Shown piece by piece: positions 32,185 through 40,451 of a DNA stretch of 64,000 nt; positions within the stretch are counted from its first letter, which is position 1, and every line of letters starts with the position of its first letter. This DNA comes from Ectothiorhodospiraceae bacterium (GTDB lineage Bacteria; Pseudomonadota; Gammaproteobacteria; HK1), in the NCBI GenBank assembly GCA_024234875.1, contig JACKNM010000014.1, positions 110,112 to 174,111 of the forward strand, in the 5' to 3' direction. The position numbers and the translations under genes were made by a program. Under the pieces are notes generated by a model. That model worked only from the letters and a program-made list of their open reading frames with translations. It was not told where the DNA came from and ran no database searches.

Positions 32185-33234
32185 TCACAGGCAGATTATC
32201 GCGGCGCGCCCGGCCCGTATCGGGACCGCGAAGCAGAGCTCGCTGTCGTCACGCCGATCGCATGCGTCGCCGGTCCGGTCGCCGTCGCGGTCGGCCTGAT
32301 CCGGATTGGCGACGAGCGGACAGTTGTCGGCCGCGTCGTCGACACCGTCGCCGTCGCGGTCGGGGTCGCAAGCGTCGCCGAGTGCGTCGCCGTCGAGGTT
32401 CTCCTGCCCGGCGTTGGCGACGAGGGGGCAGTTGTCGAGCTCGTCGACGATGCCATCACCGTCGCGGTCGGGATCGCAGGCATCGCCGAGGGCGTCGCCG
32501 TCGAGGTTCTCCTGGCCCGGGTTGGCGACGAGGGGGCAGTTGTCGGCCGCGTCGTCGATGCCGTCGCCGTCGCGGTCCGGATCGCAGGCGTCGCCGATGC
32601 CATCGCCGTCGCCGTCGTCCTGCGAGGGATTGTAGGCGTCGGGGCAGTTGTCGCCGGTGCCGATGCCGTCGTCGTCGGGGTCGGGTGCGAGGGTGAGGTC
32701 GACGGTGATGCGGCCGAGGTCGGGGCCACCGGCGACCTCGCCGATGCCGATGGTCGAGACGTCGATCCGCACCCGCCGGGTGTTGAACGTGACGTCGGCA
32801 TCGACCACGTTCTCGGTGGTCAGGCTGACGCCTTCCACGATGTCCCCGGTCTCGTGGCGGACGATTTCCCAACCGGCCGGCGAGGCGAAGCCGGTCTTGA
32901 AGTACCCGAGGCTCGTGTGGGCGGGGCCATCACCGCGCACGACCAGCTCGATGCGCGCATGCCGCACCGTGATCGACTCGCCGTCGAGCATCGCCCCGTC
33001 CCCGGGAGGCGAGCCGTCTCCGCTGGTGACCACGGCGTCGAACGCGAGCGGCCCGGTGCCGAGCGTCGCCTGGCCGGCCTCCACGATCAGGACCTCGACG
33101 TGGGGCTCGGCGGCAACCGCCGGCGCGAGCAGGCCGAGCAGCGCCGCGGCGACGACGCGACCCGCTCGCCTGCGGATGCCGCTCGCCGGTGATTGCGGTA
33201 GCCTCGCAGCCGGCCGAGGCCGCCCGACCACCAC
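32185..33234 (-). CDS. Secreted thrombospondin type 3 repeat protein
   Basis: About 349 residues: a signal peptide (RRRAGRVVAAALLGLLAPAVAAEP), a 150-residue beta-rich domain beginning HVEVLIVEAGQATLGTG, then four calcium-binding thrombospondin type 3 repeats of the DxDxDGxxDxxDNCP form, and a short tail SELCFAVPIRAGRAAIICL. That CF-P-x-G-ICL-like ending resembles C-terminal tails I have seen on other exported proteins and may be a processing or sorting signal. There is no ATG at the N-terminus; GTG 33234 or 33231 gives an acceptable signal peptide but lies only 18-21 bases from a divergent gene, so the start is unsure. Confidence 0.7.
   Translation of the reverse strand: MVVGRPRPAARLPQSPASGIRRRAGRVVAAALLGLLAPAVAAEPHVEVLIVEAGQATLGTGPLAFDAVVTSGDGSPPGDGAMLDGESITVRHARIELVVRGDGPAHTSLGYFKTGFASPAGWEIVRHETGDIVEGVSLTTENVVDADVTFNTRRVRIDVSTIGIGEVAGGPDLGRITVDLTLAPDPDDDGIGTGDNCPDAYNPSQDDGDGDGIGDACDPDRDGDGIDDAADNCPLVANPGQENLDGDALGDACDPDRDGDGIVDELDNCPLVANAGQENLDGDALGDACDPDRDGDGVDDAADNCPLVANPDQADRDGDRTGDACDRRDDSELCFAVPIRAGRAAIICL
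32280..32640 (-). repeat. 108-bp in-gene tandem repeats encoding calcium-binding modules
   Basis: Near-identical 108-bp (36-codon) units are visible; the phrase GAGGTTCTCCTG recurs at 32395 and 32503, exactly 108 bases apart. They encode TSP3 modules and are likely to recombine, changing module number. Confidence 0.75.
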
Positions 33235-33252
33235 CGTCGACCGGAGTCTGCG

Positions 33253-33570
33253 ATGACCCTCGAGCGTCTCACCGTCGCCGACTTCGAGCCCTGTGTCGGC
33301 CTGCGATTCGCCGTGCTTCATGAAGGCGCCCGAGACCTCTCGCTGGTGCTGGTCGAGGCGCGCGCCACGTCGACGGCGCACGGCCGCGATGCTGGCGACG
33401 CGCCCGGGCGCACGCCCTTCGCGCTTCTGTTTCGTGGTCCGAGTAGCCCGGTCCTCGCGCAGGGGATCCGCCGCCTGCGCGCGCCGCCGCCGCTCGGGAT
33501 GCTCGACCTCTTCCTGGTGCCCGTCGGCCCGAGCGACGGCGCCATGCGCTACGAGGCGGTGTTCGCGTAG
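33253..33570 (+). CDS. DUF6916-like small protein, 105 aa
   Basis: A 105-residue protein with a beta-strand-rich pattern: LTVADFEPCVGLRFAVLHEG, then SLVLVEA, a loop, FALLFRGPSSPVLAQGI, and a C-terminal PLGMLDLFLVPVGPSDG...YEAVF. The same end pattern appears in the exported protein at 35696-36091, so the two are probable paralogues flanking the tail-collar genes. No signal peptide is present here. ATG 33253. Function unknown; family members frequently accompany tail-collar-domain genes. Confidence 0.68.
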   Translation: MTLERLTVADFEPCVGLRFAVLHEGARDLSLVLVEARATSTAHGRDAGDAPGRTPFALLFRGPSSPVLAQGIRRLRAPPPLGMLDLFLVPVGPSDGAMRYEAVFA

Positions 33571-33602
33571 CCACCCGAGCGCTCGCCAGAGCCGCGTCGT
33601 AA

Positions 33603-34124
33603 TCACCGCGTGGGCTCCGCGCGCCACTCCATCAGCCGGTAGACGCCCTGGTCCTCCACCACGCGGAAGCCGAGCCGCTCGTACCAGCGCCGCGCCGGAT
33701 TCTCGTGCTCGACGTGGATGCGCACTGCCACGCCGCGCGCTCCGGCCTCCTCCAGAAGCTGCCCGAGCAGCACCGAGCCGATGCCGCGGCCGCGGTGCTC
33801 GGTGAGCAGCGCGATGTCGACGATGCGGATCTCGTCGGCGCGCCGGTCGACGTAGAGCCGACCGACCGGCAGGCCGCCGTGCTCGACGACGTCGAAGCGC
33901 GCGCCCCCGAAGTGCCTGTGGTAATGCTGGCTCTGCGCGGCGTGCTGCATCCGCAGGAACGCCGCGCGCTCGGCGTCGGACCACGGAACCACCGAGAGCT
34001 CCTCGGCCCGGGTCGAGGCGTAGACGGCGAGCAGGAGGTCGTCGTCGGCCGCGGTCACCGGGCGCAGGACGATCGATCCCGCCGTGACGACAGGCTCGAC
34101 GGCGCTGCGTTCACTGGCCCTCAC
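33603..34124 (-). CDS. GNAT family N-acetyltransferase
   Basis: A 173-residue acetyltransferase: TAGSIVLRPVTAADDDLLLAVYAS at the N-terminus, IALLTEHRGRGIGSVLLGQLL as the acetyl-CoA loop, and HVEHENPARRWYERLGFRVVEDQGVYRLMEW as the final motif. Start is GTG 34124, overlapping the stop of the upstream tail-collar gene (GTGA), so it is cotranslated with that set. In many genomes an acetyltransferase accompanies such tail-collar genes; whether it modifies them is unknown. Confidence 0.83.
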   Translation of the reverse strand: MRASERSAVEPVVTAGSIVLRPVTAADDDLLLAVYASTRAEELSVVPWSDAERAAFLRMQHAAQSQHYHRHFGGARFDVVEHGGLPVGRLYVDRRADEIRIVDIALLTEHRGRGIGSVLLGQLLEEAGARGVAVRIHVEHENPARRWYERLGFRVVEDQGVYRLMEWRAEPTR

Positions 34125-34636
34125 GAGCGCGACGGGTAGAGCCCGACCAGCGCGATCACGAAGTGCAGGCCGAGGTAGGGCTGCCGGTTCGCGTGCGGCG
34201 CACCAGCGCCCGGGCTGTCGCCGGTCGGCTCCAGATCGGTGGCGGGGCCGTAGACCGGACTGCCCGCGGGCGTTTGCGCGAACGCGACGTCGGACGACGG
34301 CGTGCCGGTGGTTGCCGGCGTCGTGTAGGCGAGGACCGCGCCATGATCGTGAGCGGGCATCTGCGCCTCGGTGATGGCGACGGAGGAGGCACCGCCCTGC
34401 TCGCCGAGCCGGCGCAGGCTCAGCCCCGCTCCATGGCCCGGGTGCATCGGCGCGCGATCGCGCAGGTTCGGCAGCGCGAAGCTCGATTGCCCGTCGCCGC
34501 CGTAGGTGGTGCCGACCAGGGAGAAGAGCGCGGTGTTCTGCGCGATCGGCAAGAGCTGCCCGTCGCACGACGCCCAGCCCCGCGGCGCGAAGTCGTAGGG
34601 GACGATCCGGATCTCGGCGATGAACGGCTCGGACAT
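34121..34636 (-). CDS. Tail-collar-domain protein (MdpB-like), copy 3 of 3
   Basis: A 171-residue protein with the phage tail collar/microcystin-dependent-protein fold: MSEPFIAEIRIVPYDFAPRGWASCDGQLLPIAQNTALFSLVGTTYGGDG, then FALPNLRDRAPMHPG, a long central region with EAQMPAHDHG, and the C-terminal PYLGLHFVIALVGLYPSRS. Conserved YGGDG and FALPxLRxR motifs are clear. Its stop overlaps the GNAT gene start. Two paralogues lie immediately upstream. No capsid, tail-tube or lysis genes accompany them, so this is not an ordinary prophage. Confidence 0.88.
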   Translation of the reverse strand: MSEPFIAEIRIVPYDFAPRGWASCDGQLLPIAQNTALFSLVGTTYGGDGQSSFALPNLRDRAPMHPGHGAGLSLRRLGEQGGASSVAITEAQMPAHDHGAVLAYTTPATTGTPSSDVAFAQTPAGSPVYGPATDLEPTGDSPGAGAPHANRQPYLGLHFVIALVGLYPSRS

Positions 34637-34658
34637 CGATGGCGCCTCGGTCGCGGGC

Positions 34659-35180
34659 TCAGGATCGCGACGGGTAGATGCCGAACAGGGCGATGATGAA
34701 GCTCACGCAGAGGAACGGCATCAGATTCGAGTGCGGCTGCGACCCGCCGGTGTTGCCTCCGGTCGCCGCGCTCATGGCGACGTCCGGCGCGGCGGCGCCA
34801 GCGGCGAAGATTGCGGTGTCGCCCGTGTTCCCCACGCGTCTTCCACCCGGATCGCCGGCGCCCGCGGGTGCCGTCGTCGCCGAGGGGTGGACGTGGGCCG
34901 GCATCTCGTTCGCGGTGAGGGTGACGCTCTCGGCGCCGGACCGCTGGCCGAGTTGACGCGGCGACAGTCCCGATCCCGTCCCCGCGTGCACCGGCAGCCG
35001 ACCGCGCAGATCCGGCAGCGCGAAGGTGGACTGGCCGTCGCCGCCGTAGATCGTTCCGAGCAGCGAGAACAGTGCGTCGTTCTGCGAGATGGCGACGAGC
35101 TGGCCATCACAGAACGCCCAACCCCGCGGCGCGAAGTTGCCCGCGAACATCCGGATCTCGCCGACGAAGGGTTCCGCCAT
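34659..35180 (-). CDS. Tail-collar-domain protein (MdpB-like), copy 2 of 3
   Basis: A 173-residue paralogue: MAEPFVGEIRMFAGNFAPRGWAFCDGQLVAISQNDALFSLLGTIYGGDG, FALPDLRGRLPVHAG, ANEMPAHVH, and the same PFLCVSFIIALFGIYPSRS ending. Three genes in tandem with the same architecture but diverged middles imply duplication with specialisation, probably of the variable surface loop between the AEMPxHxH and C-terminal segments. Start ATG 35180. Confidence 0.88.
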   Translation of the reverse strand: MAEPFVGEIRMFAGNFAPRGWAFCDGQLVAISQNDALFSLLGTIYGGDGQSTFALPDLRGRLPVHAGTGSGLSPRQLGQRSGAESVTLTANEMPAHVHPSATTAPAGAGDPGGRRVGNTGDTAIFAAGAAAPDVAMSAATGGNTGGSQPHSNLMPFLCVSFIIALFGIYPSRS

Positions 35181-35190
35181 CCTCGGCTCC

Positions 35191-35694
35191 TCAATTGCGC
35201 GACGGGAACACGCCCTGCAGCGCGATGCAGAAGCCGAGCACGAGGAACGGTTGCATGTTCTCGTGCGCGCCGCCGCCGCCGGCGGACGGATCGCCGCGAA
35301 GCGCGACCGGCGTGCCTCCCGACGCGTGGATGCGCACACCGCGTCGGGCCTGCGACGCGGTCACCGCGTCGGTCGGGTCGGTGCGGGTCGCCTGGTCGCC
35401 GGACGCCCCCGCGCCGTGTCGATGCGACGGCAACTCGGCCGCGGACAGCGCGTGGCGCTCCGTTCCGGCGCGCTGGCCGAGCGCCACCTCGCTGCCCACG
35501 TGCACCGGCACCCGACCACGCAGATCCGGCAGTGCGAACGACGTGCGGCCGTCCCCGCCGTAGGTCGATCCGATGAGCGAGTAGAGCGCTTGATTCTGGT
35601 TGATCGGCAGGATCTGCCCGTCGCAGAACGCCCAGCCACGCGGGGCGAAGGTGAACCCGAACATTCTTACCTCGCCGAGGAAGGGCTCCGACAT
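35191..35694 (-). CDS. Tail-collar-domain protein (MdpB-like), copy 1 of 3
   Basis: A 167-residue paralogue: MSEPFLGEVRMFGFTFAPRGWAFCDGQILPINQNQALYSLIGSTYGGDG, FALPDLRGRVPVHVG, ELPSHRHGAG, ending PFLVLGFCIALQGVFPSRN. First of three tandem genes, one base after the stop of a small exported protein (gap 35695). The C-terminal Ser-Arg-Asn/Ser is shared in position by all three copies. Confidence 0.88.
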   Translation of the reverse strand: MSEPFLGEVRMFGFTFAPRGWAFCDGQILPINQNQALYSLIGSTYGGDGRTSFALPDLRGRVPVHVGSEVALGQRAGTERHALSAAELPSHRHGAGASGDQATRTDPTDAVTASQARRGVRIHASGGTPVALRGDPSAGGGGAHENMQPFLVLGFCIALQGVFPSRN

Positions 35695-35695
35695 C

Positions 35696-36091
35696 TCAGC
35701 TCGCCTCGAGCAGGGCGAAGGTCGCGCGCAGGCCGCGCGCGCCGGCGGGCTGGAGGTGGAGCTCGAGCGGGTCGAGGGCGGTGTGGACGAGACGGTAGAC
35801 GCCCTCGCCGGGTCGTGGCCCGCTCGTGAGCTCGAGCCGGACCGCGAACTGCTCCACGCCCGGGCTCGACGGGCCGTCCTCGAGCTCGGCCAGCGTCGCG
35901 GGGTGTCGCCCCTGCGGACCCTCGATGACCACCCGGGCGCCGACCAGGTTCTGGAGGCGACGGCGCAGCGTTGCCGGCGGGGCGACGCCGGGTGTCGGCG
36001 ATGCGATGCCTGCCGCGGCCCGGGTCACGACGGGAAACCAGGCCGCCACCGTGGTCGCGGCGGAGGCGGTGATGAACCGGCGGCGGATCAT
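35696..36091 (-). CDS. TAT-signal small protein related to DUF6916
   Basis: A 131-residue protein with a twin-arginine-type signal (RRRFITASAATTVAAWFPVVTRA) and a short domain NLVGARVVIEGPQ...QFAVRLELTSGPRPGEGVYRLVHTALDPLELHLQPAG. The strand pattern ending in GVYRLVHxxLxPLxLxLxP parallels the end of the 105-aa protein at 33253-33570. It is transcribed just ahead of the three tail-collar genes, suggesting that it is exported with or holds the collar proteins. No function is established. Confidence 0.68.
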   Translation of the reverse strand: MIRRRFITASAATTVAAWFPVVTRAAAGIASPTPGVAPPATLRRRLQNLVGARVVIEGPQGRHPATLAELEDGPSSPGVEQFAVRLELTSGPRPGEGVYRLVHTALDPLELHLQPAGARGLRATFALLEAS

Positions 36092-36292
36092 GGGTGGCCT
36101 CGATCGAGTCGGCGCAAACGCTCGCACGCCGAACCATGACAGCGCGCGCGGACGGAGACTGTGTCCGAGGTCAACAATGGCGCCGGGCAATCGGGACTCG
36201 CGGCTGGCGGCCGGCTGTGGAACCATGTCGGCTGCTCGGACCGGGCGCGGGTGCGGCTCGACGGTCCGAATCGCTCGCGTAAGGAGGGTGGC

Positions 36293-36871
36293 GTGCTGAT
36301 CCTGGTTCTCGGTCTGGCGATCTTCCTCGGGGCGCATTCGGTGTCCATCGTCTCCCGGCCCTGGCGTGACGCGATGGTTGCGCGCCTCGGCGCGGGCGGA
36401 TGGCGAATGGCCTACACCGTCGTCTCCCTGGCCGGCTTCGCCTTGCTGGTGTACGGCTACGGCGCGGCGCGCGAGGCGCCGGTGGTGTTGTGGTCGCCGC
36501 CGGCCTGGGGCCGACACGTCACCTTCTTGTTGATGGTGCCGGTGCTGATCCTGCTCGTCGCCTCGAACCTGCGCGGCCACATTCGCGCGCGGCTGAAACA
36601 CCCGCTGCTGGTCGGCACCAAGCTCTGGGCGCTCGCGCACCTGCTCGCCAACGGCATGTTGGCCGACCTGGTGCTGTTCGGCGCCTTCCTCGCCTGGGCG
36701 GTGCTCGATCGCATCTCGTTCAAGCGCCGCGGGGTCGGGGCGCCCGAGGGCGAGCCGCGGGTCGCGCACGACGCGATCGCGGTGGTGGTCGGGCTCGGGC
36801 TCTACGTGGCGTTCGTGCTGTGGCTGCACGGCTGGCTGATCGGCGTGCCGCTGGTGCCGCGCGTCGGGTGA
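36293..36871 (+). CDS. NnrU family membrane protein
   Basis: A 192-residue protein of the NnrU family, a membrane protein linked in some species to nitrate/nitrite reduction but also widespread elsewhere. It has five hydrophobic segments, with LGAHSVSIVSRPWRDAMVARLG, GTKLWALAHLLANGMLADLVLFGAFLAWAVLDRISFKRR as landmark regions. Start is GTG 36293, decided by a strong AAGGAGG 5 bases upstream. No denitrification genes are nearby. Confidence 0.85.
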   Translation: MLILVLGLAIFLGAHSVSIVSRPWRDAMVARLGAGGWRMAYTVVSLAGFALLVYGYGAAREAPVVLWSPPAWGRHVTFLLMVPVLILLVASNLRGHIRARLKHPLLVGTKLWALAHLLANGMLADLVLFGAFLAWAVLDRISFKRRGVGAPEGEPRVAHDAIAVVVGLGLYVAFVLWLHGWLIGVPLVPRVG

Positions 36872-36894
36872 TTCGGGAACTGGTTCGTCGCTGC

Positions 36895-36929
36895 GGGGAC
36901 TGGCTCGCACGAAGGGCGTACCTGTCCCC
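36895..36929. repeat. REP-like palindrome, GGGGACTGGCTC...GTACCTGTCCCC
   Basis: A 35-bp element with the same arms as those at 17359, 48868 and 48927, placed between the NnrU gene and the dehydrogenase operon. It could stop the upstream transcript. Confidence 0.6.
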
Positions 36930-36973
36930 GGACCTCGCGGTCGAGAACGTTGTGACGACGAGGTGACGGTGCG

Positions 36974-37984
36974 ATGAAGGCAGTCGAGCTCCGCTCCCGA
37001 GACGGTTTCGGCGGCCTGGCGGCGGTCGAGCGCGACCCGCCGCGGCCGGGCCCGCACGACGTGGTGGTGCGCATTCGCGCCGCCAGCCTCAACTTCCGCG
37101 ATCTCGCGATCGCGCGCGGCACCTACGGCAACTTCCCGCTGCCCATCGTCCCGCTCTCCGACGGCGCCGGCGAGGTGGTCGAGGTGGGTGACGCGGTGAC
37201 CCGGATTCGGGTCGGCGACCGCGTCTGCCCGCACTACGTGGTCGACTGGCGCAGTGGTCCGCCGAGCGCGGAGGTGGTCGCCCGCCGTCTCGGCGGTCCG
37301 CTCGACGGCGTGCTCGCGGAGCTCGCCTGCGTGCCGGAGCACGCCGTGGTGCGCACGCCCGCTCACATGTCCGACGCCGAGGCCTCGACCCTGCCGATCG
37401 CCGGGGTCACAGCCTGGCAGGCGCTCTTTGTCCAGGGACGGGTGCAGCCCGGTGACGTGGTGGTGGTCCAGGGCACCGGCGGCGTCTCCACGTTCGCGCT
37501 CCAGCTCGCACGCCTCGCCGGCGCCCGGGTCATCGTCACCTCCGGCAGCCCAGAGAAGCTCGAGCGCGCCCGCGCCCTCGGCGCGTGGGCCGGCATCGAC
37601 TACCGCGCGCACCCCGAATGGCAGCGCGAGGTCGAGCGTCTGACCGACGGACGTGGCGCGAATCACGTCATCGACGTCGTCGGCGGTGCCAACGTCGCGC
37701 GCTCGGTGGCGGCGACCTGCATCGGCGGCACGCTGAGCCTGATTGGCTTCCTCGACGCGATGCGCGCCGAGATCGACCTCCCCGAGCTGTTCCGTCGGGT
37801 GATCTCGGTGCAGGCGATCTCGGTCGGCAGCCGCGCCGCGTTCGAGGGGCTCGCGGCCGCGTGCGAGGCCGGTGAGCTGCGCCCGGTGGTCGACCGCGTG
37901 TTCCCGTTCGCCGAGCACCGGGCCGCGTTCGAGCACATGGCCGCCGGGCGCCATCTCGGCAAGGTCGTCATCGCCATCGACTGA
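36974..37984 (+). CDS. Zinc-independent MDR dehydrogenase (quinone-oxidoreductase-like)
   Basis: A 336-residue NADP(H)-type medium-chain oxidoreductase with the typical opening KAVELRSRDGFGG, ASLNFRDLAIARGTYG, VPLSDGAGEVVEVG, and the nucleotide motif VVVQGTGGVSTFALQLARLAGARVIVTSGS. No zinc-binding Cys/His set is present. It begins the set that contains an aminotransferase and a BKACE enzyme 26 bases downstream, so it probably acts on the same carbon skeleton. Substrate unknown. ATG 36974. Confidence 0.85.
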   Translation: MKAVELRSRDGFGGLAAVERDPPRPGPHDVVVRIRAASLNFRDLAIARGTYGNFPLPIVPLSDGAGEVVEVGDAVTRIRVGDRVCPHYVVDWRSGPPSAEVVARRLGGPLDGVLAELACVPEHAVVRTPAHMSDAEASTLPIAGVTAWQALFVQGRVQPGDVVVVQGTGGVSTFALQLARLAGARVIVTSGSPEKLERARALGAWAGIDYRAHPEWQREVERLTDGRGANHVIDVVGGANVARSVAATCIGGTLSLIGFLDAMRAEIDLPELFRRVISVQAISVGSRAAFEGLAAACEAGELRPVVDRVFPFAEHRAAFEHMAAGRHLGKVVIAID

Positions 37985-38010
37985 TCCACTCGAATCAACG
38001 GAGGTCCGAC

Positions 38011-39306
38011 ATGAGCCCCACCCCAGCCGAGCGCCAGGCCGAGCTCCTGCGCGACGCCGGTCAGCACCTCGCCGGCGGCGGACTCGGGCTGTTCGTGCTG
38101 CCCGACGATCTGAACCTGGTGATCGACCGCGGCGAGGGGGCGCGGGTGTGGTCGGTCGCCGGGCGCGAGTACATCGACTACCACCTGAGCTCCGGCCCGG
38201 CGCTGCTCGGGCACGCCCATCCGGCGATCACCGAGGCGGTCGAGGGGCGGCTGTCGAAGGGCACCACGTACTACTTCCTCAACGAGCCCGAGATCGAGCT
38301 CGCGCGGCGTCTGGCCGACGCGGTGCCGTGCGGTGACGTCGTCCACTACACCGGCTCCGGCACCGAGGCGACGTTCTACGCCTTGCGCATCGCGCGCGCC
38401 CACACCGGGCGCAACAAGGTGCTCAAGTTCGAGGGCGCGTGGCACGGCATGCACGACTACGGCCTGTGGGGCACGGTGCCGAGCGTGCCTTCGAACTATC
38501 CACACGCGCGACCCGACTCCGTCGGCGTGCCGGCGGAGACTGGCGAGACGGTGATGGTCACGCCGTTCAACGAGACCGCGCAGGCGGTCGACCTCATCAA
38601 TCGCCATGCCGACGAGATCGCGGCGGTGATCGTCGAGCCGCTGCAGCGCGTGTTGCTGCCCGAGCCCGGATTCCTCGAGGCGATCCGCGAGGCGACCTTG
38701 CGCCACGGCATCGTGTTGATCTTCGACGAGATCGTCACCGGCTTTCGCATCGCCTGGGGCGGCGCGCAGGAGCGCTACGGCGTGATTCCCGACATGGCCT
38801 GCTACGGCAAGGCGGTGAGCGGTGGCTTTCCGTTGGCTGCGATCGTCGGCAAGCGCGAGGTGATGTCGGTGCTCGACGCACGCTCGCGTCCGCGCGAGCA
38901 GGTGGTGTGGGCGACCAATACGCTGAACGGCAATCCCGTCTGCGCCGCCGCCGGCTGCGCCGCGCTCGACGTGTTGTCCGCGCCCGGCGTCTACGACCAG
39001 CTCGACCGTATCGGCAAGCGCCTGCGCGACGGCATCGTCGAGAGCGGACGGCGCCGCGGTCTGCCGATCCAGGCGCCGGGCGAGAACATGGTGTTCGGGG
39101 TGCGCTTCACCGAGCGCGAGCCACTGCGCACCTGGCAGGATCTGACCACCGCGGACAAGGATCTCGGCTGGCGCTGGGCGCTCGAGTGCCTGCGCCGCGG
39201 CCTGCTGGTCAACCCGAACGAGAAGTTCTACATCTCGATCGCCCACACCGAGGCCGACATCGACCACACGCTCACACTGATCGACGAGGCGTTCGCGGCG
39301 ATCTGA
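38011..39306 (+). CDS. Class III aminotransferase (glutamate-1-semialdehyde-like)
   Basis: A 431-residue PLP enzyme of aminotransferase class III. Family features: DYHLSSGPALLGHAHPAI, YTGSGTEATFYALRIARAHTG, the FDEIVTGFRIAWGGAQ aspartate segment, and CYGKAVSGGFPLAAIVGKREV, where Lys lies in the PLP pocket. It is closest in outline to glutamate-1-semialdehyde aminomutase, but cluster position next to a beta-keto acid cleavage enzyme suggests a catabolic omega- or beta-amino acid. RBS GGAGG at 38000-38004 and ATG 38011. Confidence 0.85.
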   Translation: MSPTPAERQAELLRDAGQHLAGGGLGLFVLPDDLNLVIDRGEGARVWSVAGREYIDYHLSSGPALLGHAHPAITEAVEGRLSKGTTYYFLNEPEIELARRLADAVPCGDVVHYTGSGTEATFYALRIARAHTGRNKVLKFEGAWHGMHDYGLWGTVPSVPSNYPHARPDSVGVPAETGETVMVTPFNETAQAVDLINRHADEIAAVIVEPLQRVLLPEPGFLEAIREATLRHGIVLIFDEIVTGFRIAWGGAQERYGVIPDMACYGKAVSGGFPLAAIVGKREVMSVLDARSRPREQVVWATNTLNGNPVCAAAGCAALDVLSAPGVYDQLDRIGKRLRDGIVESGRRRGLPIQAPGENMVFGVRFTEREPLRTWQDLTTADKDLGWRWALECLRRGLLVNPNEKFYISIAHTEADIDHTLTLIDEAFAAI

Positions 39307-39312
39307 CGAACG

Positions 39313-39333
39313 GACCGCCGGCGACCGGCGGTC
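39313..39333 (+). terminator. Intercistronic hairpin after the aminotransferase gene
   Basis: A perfect 9-bp stem (GACCGCCGG 39313-39321, CCGGCGGTC 39325-39333) with a CGA loop lies between the aminotransferase stop and the BKACE start. With no U-tract it may be an attenuator or mRNA-stability hairpin rather than a full terminator. Confidence 0.45.
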
Positions 39334-39354
39334 GCGCTCGATGGAGACATGACC

Positions 39355-40227
39355 ATGAAACCGACCATCCTCTCCTGCGCGGTGACCGGTAGTCATCCGA
39401 CCCGCGCCCACAACGAGACTCTGCCGGTGACGCCGGAGGAGATCGCCGGTGATTGCATCGCGGCGGCGAAGGCCGGTGCGGCGATCTGTCACATCCACGT
39501 GCGGGATCCGGAGACCGGCCGCCCGAGCATGTCGCTCGAGTACTATCGCGCGGTGGTCGAGCGCATCCGCGCGAGCGACACCGATCTCATCATCAACCTC
39601 ACCACCGGTCCGGGCGGGCGCTTCGTGCCGAGTGACGACGAGCCGTCACGCGCCGCGCCCGGGACCACGCTCACCACCGCCGACGTGCGCCTGCGTCACG
39701 TCGAGGCGTTGAAGCCCGAGATCTGCAGCCTCGATCTCGACACCATGTGGTCCGGTACCGGCGCGGTGATCAACGCGCCGCGCCAGATCCGCGAGATGGC
39801 CGGGCGGATCTACGCCGCCGGCGTGAAGCCGGAGCTCGAGGTCTTCGACAGCGGTGACATCGCGCTCGCCAAGGACCTCATCGCCGACGGCACGCTGCGC
39901 GAGCCGGCGCTGTTCCAGATCGTCACCGGCGTGCGCTACGGCTTCGCGACCGGCACCGAGACCATGCTCTACGCCCGCAACCAGCTCCCGCCCGGCGCCG
40001 AGTGGGCCGCCTTCGGCGCGAGCCGCATGGCGTTCCCGATGCTCGCGCAGGCCTTCCTCCTCGGCGGCCACTGCCGCATCGGGATGGAGGACGCGGTGTA
40101 CGTGTCGAAGGGCGTGAAGACCCGCGGCAATCGCGATCTGGTCGACAAGGCGGTGCGCATCATCCGCGATCTCGGGGGCGAGGTGGCGACGGTGAGCGAG
40201 GCGCGAGGGATTCTCGGGCTCGGCTGA
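39355..40227 (+). CDS. Beta-keto acid cleavage enzyme (BKACE, DUF849)
   Basis: A 290-residue zinc enzyme that condenses a beta-keto acid with acetyl-CoA and cleaves it to acetoacetate and a shorter CoA ester, as Kce does in lysine fermentation. The zinc His pair is in CHIHVRDPETG; using ATG 39355 they become His46/His48, the Kce numbering. Later motifs are CSLDLDTMWSGTG, GVRYGFATG, and GGHCRIGMEDAVYVSKG with the Glu ligand. ATG 39355 also has better Shine-Dalgarno spacing than ATG 39349. The preceding aminotransferase may generate its keto substrate. Confidence 0.88.
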   Translation: MKPTILSCAVTGSHPTRAHNETLPVTPEEIAGDCIAAAKAGAAICHIHVRDPETGRPSMSLEYYRAVVERIRASDTDLIINLTTGPGGRFVPSDDEPSRAAPGTTLTTADVRLRHVEALKPEICSLDLDTMWSGTGAVINAPRQIREMAGRIYAAGVKPELEVFDSGDIALAKDLIADGTLREPALFQIVTGVRYGFATGTETMLYARNQLPPGAEWAAFGASRMAFPMLAQAFLLGGHCRIGMEDAVYVSKGVKTRGNRDLVDKAVRIIRDLGGEVATVSEARGILGLG

Positions 40228-40451
40228 GGTGGGTGGGCATCCGCCGTGCGGTGGTGCCTGTCGTTTCCGCTGGTCGATGACGGCTACCGCTCGCCCTTTC
40301 CTTTTTCCGGTGCGCCCAGATGTCTTGCCGCGACGAGACGTGGCGACCCGGCGCCCTTTCGTCCGACGGACATTTGCGAGACCATGTACGGTCTTTCACG
40401 ACGATGCCGCCGCCCATGGGTCGGACGGTGGCGAGAACAGAGGTCGGAGCG

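Noticed and set aside
32280..32640. CRISPR-like array
   Set aside because: The tandem repeats are 108-bp in-frame protein repeats (TSP3 modules), with no spacers.
33253..36091. Prophage or tailocin
   Set aside because: Tail-collar domains occur without capsid, sheath, tube, lysis or integrase genes, so a mobile phage cannot be supported.
40228..40451. Additional small gene between BKACE and asd
   Set aside because: Several short frames exist but none has a ribosome binding site, family motif or coding-like composition.
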